Positions 25,571-36,505 of a stretch of 64,000 nucleotides of DNA are shown here, piece by piece; position 1 is the first letter of the stretch, and every line of letters begins with the position of its first letter. The notes beneath the pieces are model-generated. The model was given only the letters and a program-made list of their open reading frames with translations, did no database searches and had not been told where the DNA came from. This DNA comes from Albula goreensis. Its lineage: Eukaryota > Chordata > Actinopteri > Albuliformes > Albulidae. Location of the stretch: the NCBI GenBank assembly GCA_022829145.1, contig CM040758.1:14530628-14594627 (forward strand). The letters are read 5' to 3'. The translations under genes and the position numbers were made by a program.

Positions 25571-25899
25571 CTACAACATCAGTATATCTCTATCTACAGC
25601 CCACAGCCCACACAGTTAAAGGATACGTGTACTCTGGACTCTACAGATCCAGCATATCTCTATCTACAGCCCACAGCCCACACAGTTAAAGAATACGTGT
25701 ACTCTGGACTCTACAGATCCAGCATATCTCTATCTACAGCCCACAGCCCACACAGTTAAAGAATACGTGTACTCTGGACTCTACAGATCCAGCATATCTC
25801 TATCTACAGCCCACAGCCCACACAGTTAAAGAATACGTGTACTCTGGACTCTACAGATCCAGCATATCTCTATCTACAGCCCACAGCCCACAGTATAGG
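25571..25899 (-). repeat. 70-bp minisatellite in the 3' untranslated region of gene F
   Basis: Five copies with a 70-bp period start near 25581, 25651, 25721, 25791 and 25861; the last is partial. Each contains ATATCTCTATCTACAGCCCA and CACAGTTAAAGAATACGTGT. They lie between the stop codon of gene F (25937) and its AATAAA (minus, about 25549). The unit derives from sequence also present once in the 3' region of the paralogous gene E. Confidence 0.93.
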
Positions 25900-25936
25900 A
25901 AGCAGAGTATGAACACGCCCCAGGTTAATGCCATTC

Positions 25937-27235
25937 TCACTCCCATTCATCCGTAGGGGCAACAAGGGGAGATGTAGTGGTGGTTGAAGTTCTGAGTCTG
26001 GCAATTATGAAGGGCAGGAGGAGGTAAAGAGAGCTCCTCCTCCTTTGCTGGCCGTAGAAACTGTAGTAAGGGTTATAGGGGTATTGGTAAGGGGAGAACT
26101 GCTCCTGTGGGGCGTCTGGCTCAGTGGGGGAGGTCCTTTGATGGTGCGGGACATACACCTCCTGAATGGCCTGGGCAAGAAGTTTGGAAAGAGAGGGATT
26201 TTTATAGAAAGTCTCGATCCCACCAATACCCTGAAACAGAGTAAATCTACATTAGTTTGGAAAGTCTGTCTCAAGTTGTTTGAAATTAGTCATAACTGAA
26301 TTTATAACAAAATATATAGAACAATGCATTTGCTAATGTATATTTTGCCTGTTAATATTTACCAGCAGTCCAGAAAAATATATTTAAGTTATCCATATGC
26401 GTATAATGTTGCTTGTTTTTATGTATTTTTAACAATGGATGTTCAGAAACATACCCCTCTGTTATCTTCTGTCACTCCCATTGGTACCTGAGCGTCTCCT
26501 CCATTGCCCTCATCAGTGTTCTGTATTCCAAACAGACTTAGTTCATTTTTACATAATTAACACAGTTGGAGGACATCTAATCCAGTTTTACCAAGTGAAA
26601 CCTTGATGTGGCTACAATTCATTTCTTAATTTGAGTATTTAGATACATATTTTTTGTGTTTGGAGAATTTTACAGAGCTACCATAATTAAAGGGATGAAA
26701 AATTTTAAGACTAACAATGTTTGTCACTTTTTATCAAGGATAAAATCAGTGAAACTTTGTATTACATTATGCAATAGCTACAATTAATTCAAATCATAAA
26801 AACACAGTGCACAGTAATATTAAATAATTGAAATAGATGAGATAAATGACATAACTCTGTGCCAACACTTGGTGAAGGTGTGACTGACCTCAGGATTGCC
26901 TGCATGCTCAATCTGTTCATGCTCATCCAAGGCCTGAAAAAGGAAGACATTTATTTTCCACTCAAATGAACATTTTAATATAAAACTACAAATACATCAA
27001 CTGAATTTCCCATTCATATAAAATTATGCTTGATGAACTCAGTCCATTCATTTTGACATGTAAGCATTAATCAAGTAATTGGGCATATTAATTGGAATTA
27101 TTTCAACTCAAAATCAATTTTATATTTTGATTGTGAGAGTAACATAAGACAGTCATGACAGAATTGTATACCCTTACTCACAGAAATTGACGTACACAGT
27201 CCGATCAAACACATCACCATGGTAATACGCTTCAT
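25937..27235 (-). CDS. Small Tyr/Gln-rich SCPP, 152 aa (gene F)
   Basis: Four phase-0 coding exons: 27235-27182 (signal peptide MKRITMVMCLIGLCTSIS), 26933-26889 (ALDEHEQIEHAGNPE), 26520-26455 (22 residues starting NTDEGNGGDAQ) and 26230-25937 (97 residues and a stop). The last exon has a helical start (FYKNPSLSKLLAQAIQEVYV), a Gln/Pro/Tyr part (SPYQYPYNPYYSFYGQQRRR) and the family end LYLLLPFIIARL, TTTSPLVAPTDEWE. It is closest to gene G, which shares the extra NT..NGG exon and nearly the same signal peptide. Exon 3 has no serine, so the usual Ser-x-Glu site of the family is lost. Exon 1 ends at 27357. Confidence 0.83.
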
Positions 27236-27437
27236 TGTTGACACTGCTTCTGTCTAAAAACGGAGTTTACAAATCAGTCAGCCACATAACTAAATGCATT
27301 TCTGTACATGACTGCATGCACCATATACATGAGATAATAGTCATGGATACACTTACCTTGGCTACACACCTACACAACTAGGAGTTCTAGCGCAGCAGAT
27401 ATTAACCCAAAACTTTGTTTGAATTTTGTATGAGCAT

Positions 27438-27475
27438 GATATATAAAGGTTTCTTCAGTCAACTTGCAACCAATC
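27438..27475 (-). promoter_or_regulatory. Promoter of gene F
   Basis: Minus strand CTGATTGGTTGC (CCAAT box about 27470-27474), then GAAACCTTTATATAT (TATA about 27440-27449). It belongs to the same promoter type as genes E and G. Confidence 0.65.
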
Positions 27476-27479
27476 AGCT

Positions 27480-29380
27480 TCACTAAACAGCATAAACTTG
27501 CACAGGGAGTTTGCTAAAAGCAAGAAAATTCTTCTTTGCTCACCACAAGATTACGTTCTTGTATATTTTTTTCAAGGTGCAACATGATTCTCTCTGCAAA
27601 GAAGTACAGTAAATAGTATACCACTAAGTATGAGTAACACTTGGTCGCTGCATCATCTAAACTATTGGGCAAGCATTCACTGTTTTCCAGAAAAATGTAA
27701 ATCACAATGAAAAATGAAAGTTGCATTAAAGTTAGAAATATGTCTGATGTGTAAAGTATATACACCTGTACAAAAACGTTTTGTTTAATAGTATAATGTA
27801 TGAAGAATATTCTGCATGCCATTCTACTTCATATTACTGTAGACACTTTGTGTGACATGTTGAATAAAATAGACAAAGTATACGTTGCTTGAAAAATGGA
27901 GGGAAACATGGAAAGATGATCATAATGACCATTCAGCAATGTCAGGGTTTGCACCAACTCCAGACATAAGTTACACACCACTTAAAAGTACAAGTACATT
28001 TTCCATGCAAAATCAAGCTTCCAAGACCACAATCTCTGAATCAATACAGTATAGCTAAAATGTATTAAGCACTGCTAATGCACTAATCACTGAAGACACA
28101 AGGTTGTAATAATAGATCTGATATATAGTCTGGCTGTGGTTATATAAGAAAATTAATTTGCTTCACAGGAAACAAGGTTTTGAATCACCCAAGTATGATT
28201 CCAAGGTTTCTGTGGGCTCCACACTGGTGTATCCAACGCTGGTAAACCAAGTTTTCGGCCCCCTGAGTCTCACCCTCACATGTGTACTTGTCATACCATA
28301 ACACTCCCCTTTTTATTGAGCTCATGTGTTTAATCACCAATTTCAATCACATGTCATGAAAATACATTGTGTAAATGTGGTCTTAATGAGTGGTGTCAGT
28401 GACAATGTGTTCTTAAGGATACAAATTCATTACATACAAGGACTATGCAATTTATTAATAGAAAATAGAACCATATACTTTATATTTCATATTTATACTT
28501 GAATAGCTGAAATCGCTTGATTAAAGTAATGTCTTCTGCAAAATAAATAATACAAACAAGGATATGGTGATTCAGCAGCATTCACAGGGATGGGGTGGGA
28601 GGTAGAACCACCTAAAGGGTGGAACAATGTGAAACTATTTAATCTGCAGCTCAGATTAAGGTGAAGCAATAAACAACAGCAGGCTTGTATGACTTGCGAC
28701 ACTGTTCTCAAATCTAAGGGCAACACTTTGGCAATACTGATCCACTGGAGAAAATAAAAGAGAGAAAAGAAAATCTAAACCCAGAAGACTAATTTTTTTT
28801 TACTTAAAAATAAAATGTGTAAAGTGTAAATGTCTATACAAACAATTTTTTGACAAATTAAAATTTGTTTTATCAAAGCTCTGCATGTTTGATGGAATAA
28901 GTTGATGATAGGATGACATGAAGGTATACTTCTGAGCATGTTGATTAGAGGATAGCAAAGCCAGGCCCCACACTGGATCCTTCCATTAGCGCCCTTTCCC
29001 AACAACACTGTATTTTGGAACATTGTCCAGTTGTAGAATGCACTCTAAAACAAGGTGATGATTGATCTGCTCTGTCAGTACATTAGAATTTTTTTTCACT
29101 GCTTCAGTCTGGCTGTTTATACAGAATAGAAAGATAGATAGGATGAACAGATTGCTTATAGGCATTTTATAAACACATTTTCAATAAACACAATAACGCA
29201 AACAACAGTAAACATATATCAAACACATTGAAATGAACTGGGAACATTGCTTCATCAAATTGAAGGTGAAATAAAGCCAGGTCTGGCACAACTGCATATG
29301 GCAATAGGATTAATCCTGAGGATAGTTAACTTAAATCCCAACACTGTAATTAAAGATTTCAAAATACAATATAAATAATG
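27480..29380. other. Intergenic between head-to-head genes F and H2
   Basis: F is transcribed leftwards and H2 rightwards from this gap. No coding exon is seen. It holds copy 2 of the distal element (28644-28704). Confidence 0.5.
28644..28704 (-). promoter_or_regulatory. Repeated distal element, copy 2 (upstream of H2)
   Basis: Read on the minus strand it contains GTCGCAAGTCATACAAGCCT and TTGCTTCACCTTAATCTGAG, then CTGCAG, matching copies 1 and 4. It lies about 0.7 kb upstream of the H2 TATA box, with the same orientation relative to the gene as copies 1 and 4. Confidence 0.6.
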
Positions 29381-29388
29381 AAGATACA

Positions 29389-29526
29389 AAATTATGCTTA
29401 TGTGATGTCATCATCGGGCTCCTGTGATCGCTCTATATAAAGCGGACCTGATGAGAGTCTAATGTACTCTCATCCACATCCAAGCAGTAGCATTACTCCT
29501 GTTGGGACAAACAGGTAAGGCTGAAT
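29389..29526 (+). promoter_or_regulatory. Promoter and exon 1 of gene H2 (inverted twin of 23419-23556)
   Basis: TGATGTCATCATCGGGC at about 29402-29418, CTCTATATAAAGCGG (TATA 29433-29442), and exon 1 ending at AAACAG|GTAAGG (29514). It is identical to the H1 promoter over 138 bp. Similarity fades just upstream (3 or so differences in the next 25 bp) and stops abruptly 12 bp into intron 1. Confidence 0.85.
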
Positions 29527-29647
29527 GGTGTGCCATTACAGTTCATTTGGTCTAAAATTTAGATATGAATGAAAGTATATAAAATATGTTGTTGAGAATA
29601 ATACAATATTGATTGTTTCAATATTATCTTTAGTCATTGGACTAAAC

Positions 29648-30469
29648 ATGAAGACTGCAATCTTTCTGCTGTTTCTCATTGGAATGAGCCTTGCTCCCCC
29701 AGTAAGTATGCTCATTGTGAACCACAGAAAGTTATTACTGTCATCTAAAACACTTACTGAGATGTGTTAGAAGAGGAGTCTGGTTGTGGGTATCAGTGCT
29801 GACTGATGTTTGTTTTGTACAGGCTGAGACTTCATCAGAGTCTACATCAAACTCTTCCGAGGTACAGTGTACATTTTTATACTGTATAATGAGTTGATTC
29901 ATGCATTTACATTGAATGATGTACACATGTTAAGAGGCATGAATTTACTGCTTGGTGATACTATTGTAAAACATAACAATACCACCAATGTAAGTAAGTA
30001 TGTCAGTTTATAATGGATACACACCCCAAAATGTCTTCCCATAAGTTTGCGGACACTATTTTCACAATGGCGTCATAGTAAACTACCACTCAGAGTTGGA
30101 GAAAATAGAGGGTTAACTTTGGACACTAAACATTTTCTGAAGTTACATACAAACTCCATTCACAATGTATTTGCAGCTCAGAGGCTCTGCTGTATATACT
30201 GCTTCATAGGAATGTGAATGTTGAGTACAATTGTGCAGTAGCATTAGTACAATCATCTTGTATTTTTGACAAGCATATTACTCTTCAATAGCCATTGGCA
30301 TCTAACAGAAACTCTGAGTCTGTGTATTTAATGTTTTGTTAAATGAATTCCACAGAGGTCAACAGGACTGGGTTTAATTGACCTGCTGAGACTGCTCAAG
30401 GCTTTGGGCCTTCTTCAGCCAAGCCCTACCCCTGCCCCCGCTACCACTGCCCCTGCTACCACTAAATAA
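29648..30469 (+). CDS. Very small SCPP, scpp1-class, 68 aa (gene H2)
   Basis: Three phase-0 coding exons: 29648-29701 (signal peptide MKTAIFLLFLIGMSLAPP), 29823-29861 (AETSSESTSNSSE, with Ser-Ser-Glu sites) and 30356-30469 (37 residues and a stop). The last exon has the amphipathic LGLIDLLRLLKALGLL and then QPSPTPAPATTAPATTK. The structure parallels H1: a phosphorylatable Ser/Glu exon, a Leu-rich helix and a Pro/Thr/Ala tail. A non-coding last exon starts at 30985, with AATAAA at about 31163. The signal peptide is nearly the same as that of the scpp1-like gene. I know of no named gene this size that matches. Confidence 0.77.
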
Positions 30470-31199
30470 CAACGGTCTGCCTTTGGACCTGCTCCATCCA
30501 CAATATAACATGGTTAGTGATCTGTGATGCTTTACCTGCCATAGCACTTAAAGATATGTTGTAATGTAGGCTGATGAAATTCAAATAATCAACTTCAACA
30601 CTAAAAATGTGTTCACAGTATGAGTGTTTTGCCCATGTAAAGCCAGCATTCTCTGGTAGGAATAAAAACCTGCATGTGCATGGCTGCTTATGGCATTGGA
30701 TATGTGTCCTCTGATCTCCACAGTATATATGAGTTCAGTACAAAATAATTGTAGTGATTGCTGCTGCTCTGCACTGGAGTTAAACATACTATACTTAAAC
30801 ATAGATATTAGTGTTTTTCTATGATCTATATGAACTGAATATATTTACTATACTGAATTTTAAGAACACTGATTTTTATGAATTAATCACTACGTATGTA
30901 AGTCTTGCAATCCCTTTTGGTGGTGGGGGGTGTTACTGAGTTCAGGTGATGAACAGATTATTAATTTATATCTCTGATCAACAGGATGGATGGCCACTCC
31001 TCCCAATATCTGTACCAGTCAAGAGCTCCAGAATTCAAACAGCTTTCTTATGATAAAATAAATGCAATGAATTCAGTCTGATATTCCAATCATGGAAAAT
31101 CTAACATAAGCCTGACAATATCTAAAATAACCACTTGTTCTCTTTCAATGATTTACAATATGAATAAATAAATAAAGTTAATATTTCACTCCATCTGGC

Positions 31200-31706
31200 T
31201 TCATTCTTTATGTACTTGTGAAATGGTAGAAAATCATCTACTTAATACAGAAATGTCTTTTATATTTAAGTTATCTCAATTAAGTATTGTGGTAAACAAA
31301 TAAAATCTATAACCAGAACCTACGTTGTGTGGCCTTATTTTAAACTTTAGCTACACATGCATTTGTCATCATGTTCTACTTTTCTGTTCTTCACAACAAC
31401 AAAACCACCTCCGGAGGTGGTGATAATGTGTGAACAATAATACAGGAGAAAGAAAATATCTGCTATACCTGTTGACTCAATATATGAGCTTGCCTTGCTG
31501 AAAGTTTATGAGAAGGCTCATTGTGGTAAGAATATGACATGATATTCAGAAAGAGATTGTGTAAGAGCAAACATAATTTTGTCATAAAAGTGAAAATTTT
31601 GTAACATAAATGTTGTTCAACAACTACTATGAAGAATGAAGAATTGAGATGAATACTGTCTCAATTGTGTCCACACCAAAGTTTAAAAATAAACAAGCAC
31701 ATGTGC

Positions 31707-31741
<35 letters not shown>

Positions 31742-32440
31742 GGAATGAAGGTATGTCAGACAGACACTTGATCAAATTGATATACAAAATGAATATACAT
31801 GAATATACTTGATCAGATTAATGTACAAAAAAGCCAATGATTTTCTTCAACGAATAACAGTGCCAACATTGTGGTTTCAGTTTCAGAATGTGACATTTAA
31901 GGGACAGAATGTGACAAAGCATATGATATTACTAGTGTGAGCAATAAAGAAACCTGGCACGCTAAACAATCAGGACTTAGGTCTTATTTGTCACAGGCAT
32001 CTGTTTAAGAAATTCACACAGCAGACTGACAATTTTTCCCACTGCCTACTGTTTCTAATGCAAGAATTATCATCATTTTCATTATTTCATGTTTTATTCA
32101 ACCTGTTTAATGCCTGTTTGTAATACTTTGCTTTATGCAAATGTAATAATCATGTATGTGGGTGTTTTGCAATCTCTTATTTTGTGTTTTGAATGTTTTC
32201 ATCTTGAACTTATTTTGCAGGCTTTGAGGTAAACAATGAAAAATTGCTCAATATTTTAGATGATGCACCCTGCATATTACTCATGTCTCAGCTGCATTGT
32301 GTCTGTGCTGTAGTTTGACCAGAAACAAAGCAAAATGACACACTGCGTTCACGAAAAATGTACAAATACCTAATCTTGTGGTGAATGAAAACATACATGC
32401 TCTTCCTCTTTGCCAAATCTCTTGATATGTGAACAGCTTA
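31200..32440. other. Intergenic between genes H2 and G
   Basis: No coding exon is supported. A short GT microsatellite lies at 31709-31741. Confidence 0.5.
31709..31741 (+). repeat. (GT)n microsatellite, short
   Basis: About 32 bp of GT repeat. Confidence 0.95.
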
Positions 32441-32447
32441 AGGAAAC

Positions 32448-32486
32448 TGATTGGTTGACAGTTCTCTGAGAAAACCTTTATAAATC
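32448..32486 (+). promoter_or_regulatory. Promoter of gene G
   Basis: CTGATTGGTTGACAG (CCAAT box 32450-32454), then AAAACCTTTATAAATC (TATA about 32477-32485). Exon 1 ends at AGCTAAG|GTAAGA (32569). It is nearly the same as the gene E promoter on the opposite strand. Confidence 0.68.
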
Positions 32487-32697
32487 ACCGTCAATAAGCT
32501 TTCCACCAACAGATCAGAACTTCATATCATATGCGCTGGATCTCCTTTTTCTACAGGTGCAAAGCTAAGGTAAGACTGCTCATTACAGTAATTATATAAA
32601 TATAATTCATAGTAGAATATGAGCCTGTTGAATGCAGTTGTGTACAGAAATGTGAAGGATTTGTCAACTACATTTTCATGTAGAAGCAGTGTCTACA

Positions 32698-33990
32698 ATG
32701 GAACGTATTACCATGGTGATGTGTTTGATCGGACTGTGCACATCGTTTCCTGTGAGTAAGGGTGTCAAATCCTTTTGTTCTACCCTCATAGAGTAAATTG
32801 TTCCCTGCAGCTTCAATACACAGATGTGCTTAAAATATGATTAACTTTGAAAAATGGCAGTAAGTAAGTTAATGTGCTTCCTTAATATTCACTTAACGGA
32901 CTGAATCAGCAGGGGTCACCGATTATAATCATACAGTAATTACTAATGTGAAGTTACAGTGATTAATTCACAGTTGGATATTAAAATGTTGTTATGCTGT
33001 TGTACTTTTTTCCTCTATCAGGTGTTGGATGAGCAGGAGCGTACTGAGCGTTCAGCCAGTAATGAGGTAAGACACAACATTGCATGTGTTAGGACCTCTG
33101 GAAGCCTACTGACAAAAACACATTGTGGGAAAAATAAGTACAATACAAGTATATTAGGGATTGGTCAAATGACTTTTAAACAAATGTAATTTATAACTAC
33201 ATGCAATACGTATTTAAATGCATTGGGAATATAGAACACCAACCAGAGCAATGGTGGGAGGACACAGGATTCAACAGGATTGGCTGGAGCGACAGGAGTA
33301 AACGGCCTGACGGGACTGAGGGGACCAGTAAGATTTTAATATCTAATGTTACGAATATTAAAACCAAATGATTGACATCAAATACATGAGAGCAAGACTC
33401 TCATGGCAAATAGTATCTAATGGCTAATATGGGACGTTCATGCATATTCTAAAAAATGTTTTGTGCTGTGCTCATGTTTGCATGTGTATTTTAGCTAGCC
33501 ATGTTAGGCTACTATTGACTGAAAGGTATCATTACTGCACACAGTAGTTCAGAGTATAGACAGCAGAGTGGCATGACTGTGTTAGCATTCCAATGGCAGC
33601 ATGACGATACTGTTGATTTTTGCTTTATTTCAGGGCCTTGTGGGGATCTACCAAAACCCTTCCCAAGCTTCATATCGACCTGTCACCCCCTATGTCCCTC
33701 CCACCCAGATTAACCCACCTTTCTATCCCTATCCTCCATCCACCCAGGTGAACCCATTTTACAACCCCTATGCCCCACCCATCCAGACCAACCTACCATT
33801 TAACCCCTATGCCCCTCCTACACAGCCTTACCAACCTGTTTACCCCTACCCTTACCCCTTCCCCTACCAGCAAACCCAGTCCAGCTCCGGCCTCAATAAT
33901 GTGCTGCCACTCCTATTGGCCAGACTCACTGGCTCCTCCACTCCAACAGCCACCAGCCCTCTTGTTGCCCCGGGAGATGCCTGGAACTGA
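32698..33990 (+). CDS. Pro/Tyr-rich SCPP, 182 aa (gene G)
   Basis: Four phase-0 coding exons: 32698-32751 (signal peptide MERITMVMCLIGLCTSFP), 33022-33066 (VLDEQERTERSASNE, Ser-Asn-Glu site), 33235-33327 (31 residues starting NTNQSNGGRTQDS, later Gly/Leu/Thr-rich) and 33634-33990 (118 residues and a stop). The last exon holds imperfect repeats of about 16 residues built on NPFYNPYAPP and PTQ, rich in Pro and Tyr. The family end follows (NNVLPLLLARL, SPLVAPGDAWN). It is the sister of gene F, in opposite orientation. ATTAAA at 34202 is the likely poly(A) signal. Such Pro/Tyr/Gln repeats are typical of P/Q-rich SCPPs, which form disordered matrix assemblies; the tissue is not known from sequence. 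Confidence 0.85.
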
Positions 33991-34214
33991 GAGCAGCACC
34001 GTCCTGTGCATCAAAACGCCCACTTTTCCTTGTCTTGATGGAACCTGCAGTCTTTTACACTGTAGTCTTTAGATAGACTAGATAGATTTACTTGTTCCCA
34101 TTACAAGAGGTACTCTCAAAAGCATAACTTATGTTTGTACTGTACCAGTACCCACACAGAGTGTCTTCAGGGCCTGTTCTGTGTATGAATTGCCTATAAA
34201 TATTAAAATGATTT

Positions 34215-35935
34215 TTAAAACCATTAATATTGTATTCCTGTGTCCTTTGGTGTCCTATACTTACTAAAGAACAATGCCTGTTTTTCATATTTTCTAAAAT
34301 CCTGAAACTTTAAAGTCTAAGTCAAGAAGTTAGGCAAACAAAGCACATTTCCTTAAAGGTATGCCTTAGATATGACAACTTTTTTAAGCTAAGGATTATC
34401 TCAGAGCTGAACTGAGTTATTTGTGGCCAACGATTGCAGCAAGTAATCTCTACTGCAAAGAATGAAATGCATTTAGGTTGTGATGATTCATTACCATACA
34501 ACAGGAACTGTGTGGTGAGAAAGGTCAATTAAAAGATGTAACCATGTGAAGACAGTTATATGTGAACAGGTATAGAAACACTGGCATTGCATATCTGATG
34601 ATGCTCAGATTAGGATGAAGTAAGAGGCAGGATCATACTTGCAACACTGCTCAAATGGAGAGTTCACACTGCCTTACCAAAATAAAAAGAAAAAAACATA
34701 TAACCTACATAAACACGATTAGATTATGTACATTCAAAATGCGGGATTCAATTAAATTGGATGGATTAAATTGGGACACCAAAGCCATAGCATTCTTGTA
34801 TAGCATTCCAACACTAAAAACCCTTGTTAAACATTTAGAACTCAAAGAAATGAAATGAGAAAAACATCTTTCCATTTTACATTTAGAAATGCGTTTTCAG
34901 TAATATGGTTTTTATTATAGCCTGTTTTATTTTACTTTGACCTATTTAATTTGAATTTAGAACACATTTTGATTGAATATCAGATTCAGTCAAAGGGATT
35001 TTGACCACCACCCAACCTACCAAGTCAGTCAAACGATGAACTTATTTTTCCAAAGTGAACAGAATGTTTTGCCTTTTGAGTAAGCCAGAATATTTCGCAT
35101 GATACGGAATTGCTTAGCGATTGGACTCCTTGGAGTATCAGTAGCTCATTTTAGTCTCACATGAAACATTTTGACAAAGTTAATCTTGGTGAAAATGGGG
35201 CTTGCATCCTGATGAGGAGCTAATGAGAGTTCTCTGGGAGCTGTGAGAGGCACAAGGATGCTGTACACAAGACTGACAGCAGGTTCTCTTTGACCAAAGA
35301 AAGTGAATGCAGGCTCACTGCTCACTTGCGCCCTCTGCAGGCTGGGAGGAAACACATGTTCCACTCCTTGTGAATGTACAGAGTGTGGTGTGATCTTTGG
35401 TAATAGGAAATGCTAGTCAGGCTACAGCTGAAGTATTAATATTTTAATAAGTACATTATTCAAGAGGTCCAGGAGTGTACATTAGAAAAGTATTTATTGT
35501 GTGTATGTGTGCGTGAAGGTTGTTGTTACTTCTGTTTGAATATAGCCTAGTTCAATATATAGTTTTTGAGAAATTTTAACTTGAGTGATGTAAACCATGT
35601 TGACGGTATTTAGTGGTTTTTCTGCCTTCATGCATCATGGTATGTGCCTGCATTGGTTCTAAAATATTATTGCACCAGGTCTCCTGGAAAAGGGTAAATA
35701 CTGATGTACTATGTCACCGTATACAGTATACTACATTATGTAATACAAAAATGTAATAAATACCAAGGGAAAAGGAGTAGGATCTTACCAATACACAATT
35801 AGTTCCCATAAGGTTAGCCTTATTTTAGTGCATGGATTAGTGAAACATCTCAGTTAAAAGTCAGCACCTTCTCTTTATATCTAGCCACAGTAAACAGAAA
35901 CATAAAAAAATATCTGTTGCCAATGATTAGAAACA
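34215..35935. other. Intergenic between genes G and scpp1-like
   Basis: No coding exon is supported. It contains copy 3 of the distal element (34561-34650). The AATAAA (minus) near 35956 is the likely 3' end of the scpp1-like gene. Confidence 0.5.
34561..34650 (-). promoter_or_regulatory. Repeated distal element, copy 3 (no gene of the class nearby)
   Basis: On the minus strand: GCAGTGTTGCAAGTATGATC, TTACTTCATCCTAATCTGAG, then CCAGTGTTTCTATACCTGTT. The last block matches copy 1 beyond the shared core, so homology is clear. No scpp1-class gene starts within 2 kb to its right on the plus strand, so it may be a remnant. Confidence 0.5.
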
Positions 35936-36505
35936 GTCTGCAGTGAAAATGTAAGTTTATTTTGATTATTAAAACAAATAACATTCAAATAACAAAACAA
36001 TTAAAATTTCACAGAAAATATATTTTGCTATTTCACACAGAAGTAGTATTTGTGATTAGCAACTTTGATTTCTTGTTCAGTACAGCCACAGAGTGTCCCA
36101 TCATCCTGGTGAACAGAGAGTTAAACATTTAGTCAGTGTTTGTCATATGATTAAAGCATATCCTTCGCAGTCATTGAACTAAAAGGAAATAAAAAGCAAT
36201 GCTGTGAAAGACAGAAAGATGGTCAAATGATACATTAAAGTGAATTATGGATACATATTTGCATTTTATTTCACAGACCTTAATATACTGAAATGTGTCT
36301 GAACACTTTCCAATCATTTAAACAAAAGTGCTGTTAATTTTATTCCATGCATTGCATTGTAGTTAAATAATATCACATCATCTCACATGGTGTTCATGTC
36401 TAACTCTATGTATTCTCAGATGTAATATAATTCTGTATCTGTTTTTAATCAGCAGAGTGGTGTGTAAACCCTTTGGATAGAGATAGAGAGGAGGTACGTA
36501 CCAAA

